Source: DATBFG01 sp036558645
Lineage (GTDB): Bacteria > Acidobacteriota > Terriglobia > Terriglobales > Acidobacteriaceae
Direction of reading: 5' to 3'
Assembly (NCBI GenBank): GCA_036558645.1
Contig: DATBFG010000028.1
Location: 34,956-98,955 of the forward strand
DNA length: 64,000 nt
Shown: in pieces, positions 15,721 to 25,265 of the stretch
How the letters are laid out: each line of letters begins with the position of its first letter
Numbering within the stretch: the first letter of the stretch is position 1
Made by a program: the position numbers and the translations under genes
The notes under the pieces: generated by a model
Told to the model about the DNA's origin: nothing
The model's database searches: none
The model's input: the letters and a program-made list of their open reading frames with translations, nothing else

Positions 15721-16950
15721 TCAGACGTTGGCGGTGATTTCTCGGGCCCATTGGAGGGCCTTCCAATAAGCCTCCGAGCATTCATCTGTGCTCAGGTGCA
15801 AGAGTTTGCAGAGGCCGATTACCGCGGGCCATTCTCCTGATTCCTGCGCCAGCATCAGCCGATAAATCGTGCGTAAGTGGCTGTGTTCGCCCAAGATGAC
15901 GTGCTTAATCGCCTTATCGATGGAAATCTTGTCCATCACGCTGACCATGGGCATTTGCAAGATGGAGTCCATCAGAGAAAACAATCCCATCAGGAAAAGG
16001 TCAGAGCCCCCGTGAGGAACCTTGTTGTTGAGTAACTCGCAAAACCGGGCACGGACGAGGGCGGTGAATACCATCTCCTCAGATCTTCCCTGGCTCGCAC
16101 CAAGGGCCGCGACCAATTGTACCCAGCGACGGATTTCAAGGGTTCCCAGCATTGTAAGTGCGTGGCGAATCGAGCGAATTTCAGTACGAAACGCAAAGGC
16201 GGCAGAATTCAGGTACCGCAGCAGCCGATAACACAGAGACACCTCACACTTGATCAAGTTTTCGATCTTTCGCAAATCCAATTCCGGCTCATGCACAGCT
16301 TGGAGCATGCGTAAGTAATTGGCCTTATGGGCGGGAATGTCGCTGGTAGAGACAACTTCCGGTTTGAAGAAAAAATATCCCTGAAAGTAACGGAAGCCTA
16401 TTTCCTTGGCAGACTTGAATTCCTCTCTCGTCTCCACCTTCTCCGCCAGAATGCGCTGTTGATGCCCTAGTTTTCGAACGATCTCCGAACAGACCTTAGG
16501 ACTCGTCTCGCGAACATCTACCTTAACGAAAGCAGTGAACTCCAGCAGCGGTTGCCGCGGATCACCACCGACAAAATCGTCGAGTGCAATCATGTAGCCG
16601 CGTTCCTGCAGCCTGCGGCAAGCCCCGATCACCTCCGGGTCGGGCAGCACACTCTCCAGCACTTCGATTACTACGCGGTCTGGAGGCAGCAATGAGGCGA
16701 AATCCTGAAGGAGTACATCGCGCGTAAAGTTGAGAAAGGCGAACCGGCCGTTGCAAAGCGTGTCCAGACCCATCAAAAGCGAACTGTCTAAAGTGGACCG
16801 CGCTGCCCGATTGCCATCCATCACGGGAAAGTGATTTTCCAGGCTGTCGCGAAATAGCAACTCATAACCAAAGACCTGCTCGTTCGCATCCAGCACCGGT
16901 TGGCGGGCAACGAAGCGAAACCCTGACTGGCCTTGTGCCAAAGAAGACAC
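15721..16950 (-). CDS. EAL/HDOD regulatory protein (YuxH/CdgJ-like), probably non-catalytic
   Basis: The 409-residue protein joins an EAL-type domain (about 10-205) to an HDOD domain (about 210-400), the architecture of YuxH and Vibrio CdgJ. The signature EAL is changed to ELL (GYELLFRDS), and the DDFGTG loop reads LDDFVGGDP. Such proteins usually lack phosphodiesterase activity and act as regulators, in CdgJ's case of motility. The HDOD part includes CYRLLRYLNSAAF and IRSIRHALTMLG. The start is GTG 16950. It is transcribed away from motAB across a 230-bp gap in which I see no confident gene, so a link to motility is suggested but not shown. Confidence 0.87.
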   Translation of the reverse strand: MSSLAQGQSGFRFVARQPVLDANEQVFGYELLFRDSLENHFPVMDGNRAARSTLDSSLLMGLDTLCNGRFAFLNFTRDVLLQDFASLLPPDRVVIEVLESVLPDPEVIGACRRLQERGYMIALDDFVGGDPRQPLLEFTAFVKVDVRETSPKVCSEIVRKLGHQQRILAEKVETREEFKSAKEIGFRYFQGYFFFKPEVVSTSDIPAHKANYLRMLQAVHEPELDLRKIENLIKCEVSLCYRLLRYLNSAAFAFRTEIRSIRHALTMLGTLEIRRWVQLVAALGASQGRSEEMVFTALVRARFCELLNNKVPHGGSDLFLMGLFSLMDSILQMPMVSVMDKISIDKAIKHVILGEHSHLRTIYRLMLAQESGEWPAVIGLCKLLHLSTDECSEAYWKALQWAREITANV

Positions 16951-17180
16951 ACCATTGCTATCGTCTTCTGGCTGGAAACCTTTACTCGCGTCGGCCTTTC
17001 GTGCCGGTGGTTCCGACTTCCCGGGTGCAAGTTGCGATATAGAACTAGCTTCACCTTGCCGATGTATTCAAAGACACTCTCATGTGGAATCTCTGGCCCC
17101 CAAACGCTTTCCTCAGAACCACGCGGCCGTTGAACTGCCGAATGCCATTCCCGTCCAACACTGGAAGGAACAAGTAGAAA

Positions 17181-18065
17181 ATGTTCGCCATCATCGGAAT
17201 CATCGTGGTCTTTGGTGCTGTCGCCGGAGGCTACCTCATGGAGCATGGCAATCTCCGGGTACTGCTCCAGCCCGCCGAGCTTGTCATTATCGGAGGCGCC
17301 GCGGCGGGCACGGTTCTTGTGGCGAATCCTCTCCACATTCTCAAGCAAATCGTGGGAGGTATTCTGGGCGCGTTCAAAGGCTCCAAGTTCACCAAGCAAA
17401 GATATCTGGAAACGCTAAAGACCATCTACGAGTTGCTCAACAAGGCCCGCCGCGAAGGGTTGATGACTCTCGAGAACGACGTCGAAGAGCCTGATAAGAG
17501 TCCTATCCTTTCGAAGAACGCTCACATCGTAGGCGATCACCATGTTCGCGACTTTCTCTGTGACACGTTGCGAATGGCAATCAGTGGCACTGAGGCTTTC
17601 GAACTCGATCAGTTGCTGGAATGCGATATGGAAGTGCACCACCACGAAAGCACACTGCCCGTTGCCGCTCTAACCACCATGGCGGACTCTTTACCGGGCT
17701 TGGGAATTGTCGCCGCTGTTCTGGGCGTCGTGATTACGATGGGCGCCCTTGGTGGCCCTCCGGAAGAGATCGGTCACAAAGTTGCCGCTGCTCTGGTGGG
17801 GACGTTTCTGGGAATCCTGTTGTGCTACGGACTGGTCGGGCCGATCGCCGCAAACATGGCAAAGATCGCTGAGGAGGAGCGCGAATATCTAAACGTCCTT
17901 CGCGTGCTCATCATTTCGTTTCTGAAAGGCACGGCTCCCATCATGGCGGTCGAAGTCGCCCGCCGCGCGATCCCGGGCCATGTTCGTCCTTCATTCAAAG
18001 AGCTGGAGCAGACTTGTCGCGGAGGTGGTGCCGCTCCAGAAGCTGCGGCAGCGGCCTCCGCCTAG
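17181..18065 (+). CDS. motA: Flagellar motor stator protein MotA
   Basis: MotA forms the proton-channel stator with MotB in the inner membrane. The 294-residue protein has four membrane segments: about 2-20, 30-50, 170-190 and 202-222. Family blocks are PAELVIIGGAAAGT, ADSLPGLGIVAAVLGVVITM and LVGTFLGILLCYGLVGP, with a cytoplasmic loop containing the DFLCDTLRMAISGT stretch. The ribosome binding site GGAAGG lies about 10 nt before the ATG. motB follows after 15 nt. No other flagellar genes are in the window. The C-terminal tail is Ala-rich. Confidence 0.94.
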   Translation: MFAIIGIIVVFGAVAGGYLMEHGNLRVLLQPAELVIIGGAAAGTVLVANPLHILKQIVGGILGAFKGSKFTKQRYLETLKTIYELLNKARREGLMTLENDVEEPDKSPILSKNAHIVGDHHVRDFLCDTLRMAISGTEAFELDQLLECDMEVHHHESTLPVAALTTMADSLPGLGIVAAVLGVVITMGALGGPPEEIGHKVAAALVGTFLGILLCYGLVGPIAANMAKIAEEEREYLNVLRVLIISFLKGTAPIMAVEVARRAIPGHVRPSFKELEQTCRGGGAAPEAAAAASA

Positions 18066-18080
18066 TTCGGCGCAGAAGTT

Positions 18081-18857
18081 ATGACTTCAACTCGTCCCAT
18101 CGTTATCGTCAAGAAAAAAGCCGCGCATGTAGGTCATCATGGTGGCGCATGGAAGGTTGCATATGCTGATTTCGTAACCGCGATGATGGCCTTGTTCATC
18201 GTTCTATGGCTGTTGAACAGCAGCAAGCAGATACAGGTCGCCGTGGGAGGTTATTTCAAGGATCCGACTGGAACCTCCAAAAAGGTCGGCACAAACTTGA
18301 TGGGCTCAGGAGAGAGTTTTGCGCTCACCAAGGAAAACATGCCTCGATTAAAGGAAGAACTGCAGAAGGCTGTCCGGACGATGACGAATTTCGAGCAGTT
18401 CAAAGATCAACTCGAGATGACAGTTACATCCGAAGGATTGCGGATTGAGTTGCTAGAGACCGAATCCGGCACTTTTTTTGAGAGTGGACGGCCAACCCCC
18501 AGTCCCAATGGAGTTGAATTACTGGATCGGCTCGCGGAAGAATTGGGGAAGTTGCCTAACAAGGTTTCCATCGAAGGACACACCGATTCCAAGCCATACG
18601 CCGAAGAAGGCGACTATGGCAATTGGGAACTCTCGACGGATCGCGCGAATGCAGCCCGCCGCTTGATGCAGGCACATGGATTAGGCTCCGATCAAGTCAC
18701 CCAAGTCAGAGGTTTCGCGGATCAACATCTGCGCAAACCGGAGCAACCGCTGGACGCCTCCAATCGGCGCATCTCTGTAATCGTTCAGTACATGGTCAAG
18801 GAAGATCCGGAGGACTCCTCGCCTAAGCCCGCCGCGCAAGAAGGAAAGCGTGAATAG
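18081..18857 (+). CDS. motB: Flagellar motor stator protein MotB
   Basis: The 258-residue protein has one N-terminal membrane helix with the proton-binding aspartate in WKVAYADFVTAMMALF, preceded by the conserved HGGAWK. A plug/linker region (about 55-115) follows, then an OmpA-like peptidoglycan-binding domain (about 120-245) with VSIEGHTDSKPY, NWELSTDRANAARRLM and RGFADQHLR. Together with MotA it anchors the stator and conducts ions. It is the last gene of the motAB pair. A hairpin lies after the stop but its T-tract faces the other strand. Confidence 0.94.
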   Translation: MTSTRPIVIVKKKAAHVGHHGGAWKVAYADFVTAMMALFIVLWLLNSSKQIQVAVGGYFKDPTGTSKKVGTNLMGSGESFALTKENMPRLKEELQKAVRTMTNFEQFKDQLEMTVTSEGLRIELLETESGTFFESGRPTPSPNGVELLDRLAEELGKLPNKVSIEGHTDSKPYAEEGDYGNWELSTDRANAARRLMQAHGLGSDQVTQVRGFADQHLRKPEQPLDASNRRISVIVQYMVKEDPEDSSPKPAAQEGKRE

Positions 18858-18864
18858 CAGATCA

Positions 18865-18899
18865 GAAAAAAGCGGGGCCTGTTTTCACAACACAGGCCC
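18865..18899 (-). terminator. Rho-independent terminator of the TonB receptor gene
   Basis: GGGCCTGT (18875-18882) pairs with ACAGGCCC (18892-18899) across a 9-nt loop. On the minus strand the stem is followed by GC and six Ts, directly after the receptor stop codon at 18917. The plus side has no T-tract, so it acts mainly on the minus strand. Confidence 0.75.
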
Positions 18900-18916
18900 G
18901 TCTAGACGAAACTGCA

Positions 18917-21900
18917 TCAGAACGAGACTTTCAGTCCGAGTTGTAGCTGCCGGGGATTAAACGTCCCACCCGCCTGACCGAATGTGTCGCGGTTGAGATT
19001 GTTGTTCGTCCCGCCTGAAGCACCAGGCAGCAAGAAGTTGGTGTGGTTAAGAACGTTGAACGCCTCAGCGCGGAACTGGGCATTCACACGTTCCGTAATG
19101 CGTATGTTCTTGAACAGCGAACTCTCCCAGGAAACAAATCCAGGGCCAACAAAGGTGTTCCGTCCCAGGCTGCCTACGCAACCGAGACATGGAGTTGAGA
19201 AAAATCCGCTGCCCAGCCCGTATTGCGGACCCCATCCATTTGCCCACATACCGTGAGAAACGTCCACGCTGTTGGACATGGCGTTCGGGCGGTCGTTCTT
19301 GATGCCATCGAGATTGTAGTCGCCCCCGATATTGAAGCAGTTACCGCCAGCAACGTCAGCAGCAACGCAGGCCGCGCCCGAACCGTCAGCAGCCGTATTC
19401 AGGTTCTTGCCTCGGCTGTCAAAAGGTTCCCAGTGAGCGCCAGTCTGACGGGTCAAGATCCCATTGATCTGCCATCCTCCTAGCACGTGGCCCACGAATC
19501 CTTGTTGCGACTTGTACCAAGGCAATTCCCAAACATAGTTGAGCACCAACCGTTGACGGATGTCGTAGATCGAATTGCCCCGATCTATATTCGGAATCGT
19601 CCAGTCTGTTGTGTAACCTTCACCTGCGCCCGCCCCGTTCGAACTGGTAGCTCCGCTGTGCCAGGTAGAACCCGCATCGATTGAGTGGCTCCAGGTGTAG
19701 TTGACATTGAACGACATGCCGTGCGTGGCCTGCTTCTTTAACGAAAGTTGCAATGCGTTGTAGTTGGAATTGACGACGTTGGCCCAGACCCGCAAGGTGC
19801 CGAAATCAGGGTTCAAGCGGCCGGCGGGATTGAAGGCATCGGTCGTGCTGCAAAGATTCCGTCCAAAGTTGTCGGTGACACAAGCACCCTCTGGCAAACG
19901 TCCACCCGCGATGCGATTGGTGTTTTCCGCGCGGAACAACTTATGTCCCGCCGTACCGACATAGTTCGCTTCCACGATCAGCTTGGGCATGATTTCCCGC
20001 TGAACTCCCAAATAGTAGTTGTAAACATAAGGATCTCGGATGTCCTCTGGAACAATGCCGGTTCTTATTGCCAGGTTGGCATTGCTTGGATCCCATCCGG
20101 TGAGATTGCCAGTCGCTTGCGCGCCAACACCCATGTTTGGATTGGTCGGTGCACCCGTAAACGTCGGTGTTGCAGCAGTGTCCGGCACGCAGGTCCCGGA
20201 AGCGCAGGTGTACGGACCGTAGATCACGGTCTGGACATCCCCCTGCAGGAAGTTGGTCGCGGAGTTGAATGAGTAGTACGGCAGGTTCCAGCGCGAGTTA
20301 GAGAGCGGATTGTAAAGTGTGCCTTCGTAAGCAACCCCGAATCCACCGCGCAGAGACGTCTTCGAATCGCCGAATACATCCCATGCAAAACCAACACGAG
20401 GGCCAAAGTTGTTGTGATCGCCATTGCCCAGGCTTGATGCCGCGGCAAATCCACCTGGACCGCATGGCGCGACGCCTGCTGGAACCGCAGAAGGAGCCAA
20501 TTGGGCCACAGCGATCGACGCCGCTGACGTGCAATCGTAAGTAACGCCGCCGATTGTGCCGATGGTCCCTGCGGGCACATTGGTGTTCCTAACCTGCGTA
20601 ACGGGATCGCTTCCCGGGCCAGCCAGGAACTGCGTGACGAGGCCATCTTCCTCGCTATGCCGCGTAAACAGATCCCATCGCAGCCCGAGATTTAGGGTGA
20701 GGGTGCGAGTGACCTTCCAGTCGTCCTGGAAGAACGCACCGACCTCCCAATTACGCCAATGGCGGAAGCTGCTCGCTAACTCTGCCGGCCGTCCGCTCAG
20801 AATTCCCGGATCGACGCCAGCCGCTTGAGTGTAGGGACTATCCGCAGCGAAGAATAGCTGATCGAAGAAGTAGTACGACGAGCGAGCAACATTGAATTCG
20901 CTGTTCTCGATGTTGCGTCTGACATCCACGCCAGTTTTGAAGTTGTGCTTCCCGTGCGAAATCGAAACCAGGTCCGAGTAGCTGTAGATATTCTCGTGGA
21001 ACGTCTGAGGATATCCGGCATATGAGCCGAACCCCATCGTGCCGTCGTCAAAACGGATGTCCGGAATGCCAGGCTGAACTGTGGTAACGTCGCCAGTCAC
21101 GTTCAGTGCATATCCGGCGCGGAATTCGTTCAGCACCGACGGACTGAAGGTATGGATCAGGCTGATCTGTCCATTCGGCGTCTTCGCGATGGCTGGATTC
21201 CTAAATGCTGCGCCGCGCCCGTTACTGTTGCTCACGGTATTTGGGAAACCGTAAGAGTCGGTCAGGCGATTCCAGTTCAACTGTGCGAAGAATCTATCTT
21301 TCTGACTCATGTTGTAATCGACGCGGGCCGATCCTTCCCAGCCATTGAACAGGTTTCCGGTACCGGTAAAGGTCTGGTTCTGAGAGCCGTTAATGGCAAC
21401 TGTGTTGAATTGGAAGGGAACGCCGCTTCTTGGAAACGCTCCGGCCTGAATCGCGGGTATGCTGCTGCAACCCAGTGCACCCATCGCGGTCTGATCAGCG
21501 GCGGTCACTCCGATCAACGCCTGGAATCTGGAAGCGATAGTGGCGTTTGTGAAGTCCGGACATAAGTAGTGCGCGGTGTCAGTGAATCCAAAGCCTGACG
21601 GGCTTGATGCAAGCCAGGTATTAAAGTCCGGGCCGGCAGCTCCCTGAGTCGTCGGCGCGAAATCCCGATACAGCAGCGCTGCAGTTGAACCCGGCAGCGT
21701 GTTGATCACCGCTTGACGGAACTCCGGCGACTCGGTGACTACCGGACTCGGAGGCGCCGACTCACGAAAATGATTTCCTTGGTAGGACAAGAAGAAGAAC
21801 AGCTTGTCCTTGATGATCGGACCGCCGAATACACCACCAAATTGGTTGTAGCGCAGAGCCTGTCGCGGCGTACCGGACTGGTTGGAGAAGAAATCATTGG

Positions 21901-22693
21901 CATCGAACACATCGTTGCGATTAAATTCCCATGCCGATCCATGAAAGCTGTTGGTTCCGGTCTTGGTGACCAGATTCGTGATCGAGCCCGCGCTGTTGCC
22001 GTACTGCGCGGACATGTTCAATGTAAGTTCCTGGAACTCTTGCACGGTATCTTCGATGGGCTGGTTGACAGCATCTCCGCTCAGGCCTTTGTTCGAGGCG
22101 CCGTTGATCAGGAAACCGTTGAAATTTTCACGCAAGCCGTTTACGACCGTGTTCTGCCCCTTTTCTGTCATCACGCCCCGAACGTTCACGGCGCCCGCGG
22201 ATAACTGAATGAGGTCGTAGATATTTCTTCCGTTCAGGGGAAGATTGGCTACCTGAGTCGCGCCAACGGTGGCGGCCAATTTTGAATCCTCCGTATTAAC
22301 CGCTGTGACTTCCCCGCTTACTTCCACCACCTCACGTGCCTCCCCAAGCTGCAGCTTGAAATCCACGTGTTCGGTGGTGCCTGCGTTTAGTGACACGTCT
22401 CTGTTCGTGGCAGTCTTGAAGCCTTGGGCTTCGACCGTGATCAGGTAGGTCCCGACCGGCAATTCCCTGGCTGTGAACGAGCCAGTTGCGTTGCTATTAA
22501 CAGTCACCGACAGGTTGGTTCCCTGGTTGGTAACAGTGACTTTGGCATTAGCAATGGCCGCGCCCGACGGATCGGTGATCGTTCCCGCCAGTTGCCCGTT
22601 TTGTATTTGTGCCATCAAGGTGGATGTGAGGACTACCGTCGTGGCTAGCCACAGGAATGCTCGGACAATGCCGCCAAACACTGCTCGATTCAT
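18917..22693 (-). CDS. TonB-dependent receptor with N-terminal carboxypeptidase-regulatory domain
   Basis: This 1258-residue outer-membrane protein is of the large Oar-like type common in Acidobacteriota. It has a signal peptide (ending near TLMAQ), a carboxypeptidase-regulatory-like beta domain (about 30-110: AGTITDPSGAAIANAKVTVT), a plug (about 120-260: NLPLNGRNIYDLIQL) and a beta-barrel to the C-terminus, which ends in the outer-membrane-type phenylalanine (LQLGLKVSF). No TonB box is obvious. The substrate is unknown; such receptors often bind oligosaccharides or siderophores. I used ATG 22693, which has a strong GGGAGAGG site 4 nt upstream; a longer in-frame extension exists but lacks a signal-like start. 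Confidence 0.93.
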   Translation of the reverse strand: MNRAVFGGIVRAFLWLATTVVLTSTLMAQIQNGQLAGTITDPSGAAIANAKVTVTNQGTNLSVTVNSNATGSFTARELPVGTYLITVEAQGFKTATNRDVSLNAGTTEHVDFKLQLGEAREVVEVSGEVTAVNTEDSKLAATVGATQVANLPLNGRNIYDLIQLSAGAVNVRGVMTEKGQNTVVNGLRENFNGFLINGASNKGLSGDAVNQPIEDTVQEFQELTLNMSAQYGNSAGSITNLVTKTGTNSFHGSAWEFNRNDVFDANDFFSNQSGTPRQALRYNQFGGVFGGPIIKDKLFFFLSYQGNHFRESAPPSPVVTESPEFRQAVINTLPGSTAALLYRDFAPTTQGAAGPDFNTWLASSPSGFGFTDTAHYLCPDFTNATIASRFQALIGVTAADQTAMGALGCSSIPAIQAGAFPRSGVPFQFNTVAINGSQNQTFTGTGNLFNGWEGSARVDYNMSQKDRFFAQLNWNRLTDSYGFPNTVSNSNGRGAAFRNPAIAKTPNGQISLIHTFSPSVLNEFRAGYALNVTGDVTTVQPGIPDIRFDDGTMGFGSYAGYPQTFHENIYSYSDLVSISHGKHNFKTGVDVRRNIENSEFNVARSSYYFFDQLFFAADSPYTQAAGVDPGILSGRPAELASSFRHWRNWEVGAFFQDDWKVTRTLTLNLGLRWDLFTRHSEEDGLVTQFLAGPGSDPVTQVRNTNVPAGTIGTIGGVTYDCTSAASIAVAQLAPSAVPAGVAPCGPGGFAAASSLGNGDHNNFGPRVGFAWDVFGDSKTSLRGGFGVAYEGTLYNPLSNSRWNLPYYSFNSATNFLQGDVQTVIYGPYTCASGTCVPDTAATPTFTGAPTNPNMGVGAQATGNLTGWDPSNANLAIRTGIVPEDIRDPYVYNYYLGVQREIMPKLIVEANYVGTAGHKLFRAENTNRIAGGRLPEGACVTDNFGRNLCSTTDAFNPAGRLNPDFGTLRVWANVVNSNYNALQLSLKKQATHGMSFNVNYTWSHSIDAGSTWHSGATSSNGAGAGEGYTTDWTIPNIDRGNSIYDIRQRLVLNYVWELPWYKSQQGFVGHVLGGWQINGILTRQTGAHWEPFDSRGKNLNTAADGSGAACVAADVAGGNCFNIGGDYNLDGIKNDRPNAMSNSVDVSHGMWANGWGPQYGLGSGFFSTPCLGCVGSLGRNTFVGPGFVSWESSLFKNIRITERVNAQFRAEAFNVLNHTNFLLPGASGGTNNNLNRDTFGQAGGTFNPRQLQLGLKVSF

Positions 22694-23402
22694 GGATCCT
22701 CTCCCGCTAAGCTTCAATGCTTTTGTTATGGGTGAATGACAACCGCGCATCCTTTGTCAGGGCGCGTTGTTTCGCATTGAGCAGATTGATTGCCTGCCGA
22801 AGCGAAGCCACGAATTTCGTGACGAGTAGCCATTTGGCGGTGACGAGGTGCAACTCTTAGGCGGTCAAATTCATTTGCATCGTCACTCCTGAACGTGTGT
22901 TCTTTGATTTTTCGTATCTTCTCGCTGGTCACGTATGAGATTTGGAACTGTGCGAAACGGCGGAGTGCAGTAACGCAACTCAGAAAAAAAGATCCCATTC
23001 GGGATGACACCTAAGTCCTGACACAGACAATTTGCTGTTTAACAAAAATGCAGTGTTTGAATCGAGGCAAGTGGGACTTCACGGTAATGCGAGAAGTAGT
23101 GCATTCATTAGAATGTATCGACTCCAAGACATTCACAAAAGTCGGTCACGAACGTTGTTACCAGATTTTCGTGTTGTTGAATTCGGCCAGTGTTATAGAA
23201 AACTTCTCTGCGAGAAGTGATACCGCCACCGTTCCTCCGAACAGAGCTCCGTGTCTATGTGATCTGCGGGAATCCCTGAGTCGAGTTGGTCATCATCTTG
23301 CTACCGTTGAATGCATATGTGAGTCAAAGGCATAGGGATTTCTCGAAGGGGAATCTTCCGATAGCGACACACGTTTGAGTGACAAAGCTTTGGGGCGCTC
23401 CA
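22694..23402. other. Long intergenic region between TonB receptor and LytTR genes
   Basis: About 700 nt contain no frame I can support as a gene; the longest, at 23048-23335 on the plus strand, has unusual composition and no ribosome binding site. One small hairpin stands out: ACTTCTC-TGC-GAGAAGT at 23202-23218. The region holds the divergent promoters of the receptor (minus) and the LytTR regulator (plus), but no -35/-10 pair is clear. Confidence 0.5.
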
Positions 23403-23852
23403 ATGACCGGCGAAAACATCGAGGCTCAAATGCTGACATCAGAGGCGCAGGAACATCAAATTGTGAATTCTGCGAGGACGAATCACAACACGGAAAATCG
23501 GAAGCTCGGGCATTACCCCGAGCGTTTGCTGGTTCGCTCGGCCGGGCGCGTGGTGTTCGTACGCGTGGATGATATTGAGTGGTGCGAGGCCTGCGAGAAC
23601 TACATTCAACTTCACTCCCGCGACCAGCGGCACCTAATCCGAGCCACGATGACGCATTTGGAATCGCAACTTGATCCCACTCGATATGTTCGCATCAGCC
23701 GATCCGCCATCGTTAATCTTGATGTCATCAAAGAGATTCGTTCTATACCTGCTAGAGGCCGGGTGGTCTGCCTGCTTGACGGGACACAAATCAGCGTCGG
23801 ACGCGAATATCGCTCCAGGCTATTTAAGGTCCTAAGAGACGAAGCCCAGTAA
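23403..23852 (+). CDS. LytTR DNA-binding regulator
   Basis: The protein (149 residues from ATG 23403) is a LytTR domain preceded by about 45 residues with no recognised domain. Diagnostic parts are the RLLVRSAGRVVFVRVDDIEWCEACENYI block (in pieces), MTHLESQLDPTRYVRISRSAIVNLD, and LLDGTQISVGREYRSRL. It therefore lacks a receiver, sensor or membrane helix, so it resembles stand-alone LytTR proteins. It probably binds direct repeats in DNA and may regulate the divergent TonB receptor gene. An earlier in-frame GTG at 23379 was not chosen; GGGG at 23394-23397 could serve ATG 23403. Confidence 0.82.
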   Translation: MTGENIEAQMLTSEAQEHQIVNSARTNHNTENRKLGHYPERLLVRSAGRVVFVRVDDIEWCEACENYIQLHSRDQRHLIRATMTHLESQLDPTRYVRISRSAIVNLDVIKEIRSIPARGRVVCLLDGTQISVGREYRSRLFKVLRDEAQ

Positions 23853-23872
23853 GCGATTTCGCGTCCTGATAG

Positions 23873-25237
23873 CTAGTCCAAATCAGATTGCTTATCTGAC
23901 GGCAGAGATTTCAAGAACTCCACCAAGTCACTTTTTTCCCCACCATCCAGCCCCAACTTGAAACAACGATCATAGTGATCGACTACAGCGTTAAGAGTTG
24001 GGAAGCGCCCGTCGTGATAAAAACCACCCTTCGTGTGAGTCCACAGTCCGTTTAGAGGCGACGTTCGATAACGCGCGTCCGGTGCACGGTCAGCCTGGAA
24101 GTTATCAATGCAGACTTCCGACCCCGTATGCATGTTCCAGCCTGGCTCCGTATAGAGCGGAGGCGTATGGCAACTGGAACACTTGCCCTGGTCAGCGAAA
24201 ATTGTTTTCCCTCGTTTGGCTGCTCCGTGATCGTAACTGTTTGGGGGTGGAGGCGGGGCCGGGATGGCCAGCTGGAAGACATGGAGCGCCGGAAGTTTCG
24301 ATGTGATCAGATCCGGAGTCGAATTGACGTGTCCGAACCCCGCCTTCGCCGCCACTGGAAAGCGGTTCGCATCATCCAGCCGAGGATCGTAGAAGGTGCC
24401 TTTGCCATGCATTTCGAGGTTAGCAACGAAGGCATTCCAATGTGTCACCGATCCCCAACCCGTCCAGGTGTGCAGATTCACGCCGGCTAGTCCGAATGCT
24501 GGAGGGATCAAAGCGGCCGCCGTCCTTCCATCAGGACGAAAGGCTTTGCCGTCCATTGCTAACTCCGCATCGAAATGTCCTGGCCCCCAACTCAGAAAGA
24601 CCTTTCTTACCGTGTCCTGGTCAAGCCCGAGGAGGTCGGCAAATGGCTTCAAATTCGGAGCCAACGCAACTATGGCGCCTACGTTGAGGTCGCGATTGGC
24701 CCAACCATCCAATCGGTGCCCGATGCCGGGCGCTAGCGAATTATCCACCGTGGAGTGACACAATGCGCATTGAATGCCGACAGTCTTCAAGCTTCCGTCT
24801 GCGTTTCCAATCCCCTTGACTCCAACAACGGCATTTAGCTTAAGCAAGGCCAAAGTAACTGCGGGGTCATCCAAGTCGACCTGGCCTTGCTTTAGCTGTT
24901 CAATCAACGATTGGGGTAATGCATCGACATCAACCCTCAAACCCGCGCCCAATGCGGCGTTTGGGCTGAGCCCTGGACCGACACCTCCAAGCTTCGCTCC
25001 CTCAATGGCTTCATGAAGTCGGAGGGTGTCTCCCCAGAACTCTTCATCACCGAAAGTATCGAAACGAAAGATATGGCGTCCGCTGTTAACCATGGCTTGG
25101 GCATTCTGATTAATGGTCGAGTCCACCGACGACTGCGGCTGCATTGCATCGGATCGAAAATTATTTCGTTGTGCAAAGACAAAAATGCAACACACAATCG
25201 TGACTAAGGCAATCATCAACAAATAGCGGTTCTTCAC
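23873..25237 (-). CDS. Di-heme cytochrome c protein, exported
   Basis: The 454-residue protein has an N-terminal signal sequence or anchor (about 4-22) and two heme c motifs: CALCH in GIQCALCHSTVD (about residue 157) and CSSCH in GKCSSCHTPPLY (about 355). The long intervening part contains LDGWANRDLNVGAIVALAPN and WTGWGSVTHWNAFVA. The layout resembles MauG/di-heme peroxidase-like or thiol-oxidoreductase-like cytochromes of the periplasm, but the substrate is not apparent. The final part, with GLWTHTKGGFYHDGRFPTL, fits cytochrome-peroxidase relatives. The GTG start at 25237 has AGGAG 6 nt upstream. It follows the DoxX gene after 28 nt, so the two are probably one operon. Confidence 0.85.
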   Translation of the reverse strand: MKNRYLLMIALVTIVCCIFVFAQRNNFRSDAMQPQSSVDSTINQNAQAMVNSGRHIFRFDTFGDEEFWGDTLRLHEAIEGAKLGGVGPGLSPNAALGAGLRVDVDALPQSLIEQLKQGQVDLDDPAVTLALLKLNAVVGVKGIGNADGSLKTVGIQCALCHSTVDNSLAPGIGHRLDGWANRDLNVGAIVALAPNLKPFADLLGLDQDTVRKVFLSWGPGHFDAELAMDGKAFRPDGRTAAALIPPAFGLAGVNLHTWTGWGSVTHWNAFVANLEMHGKGTFYDPRLDDANRFPVAAKAGFGHVNSTPDLITSKLPALHVFQLAIPAPPPPPNSYDHGAAKRGKTIFADQGKCSSCHTPPLYTEPGWNMHTGSEVCIDNFQADRAPDARYRTSPLNGLWTHTKGGFYHDGRFPTLNAVVDHYDRCFKLGLDGGEKSDLVEFLKSLPSDKQSDLD

Positions 25238-25265
25238 GGCTTTCTCCTATCTGTTACACATCTTT

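Noticed and set aside
15292..15840. 182-residue plus-strand frame opposite the EAL/HDOD end
   Set aside because: It is antisense to real genes and has no domain; frames of this length arise readily in high-GC coding DNA.
16951..17180. Possible PilZ-like or other small gene between the EAL/HDOD and motA genes
   Set aside because: Minus-strand frames here look partly coding-like but give no recognisable domain, no consistent start and are out of frame with each other.
18917..22693. Many antisense frames within the TonB receptor gene (for example 21713-22204)
   Set aside because: They lack starts with ribosome binding sites and have compositions typical of the complement of a repetitive coding region.
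23048..23335. 95-residue frame upstream of LytTR
   Set aside because: Odd composition, no ribosome binding site and no family resemblance; probably chance.
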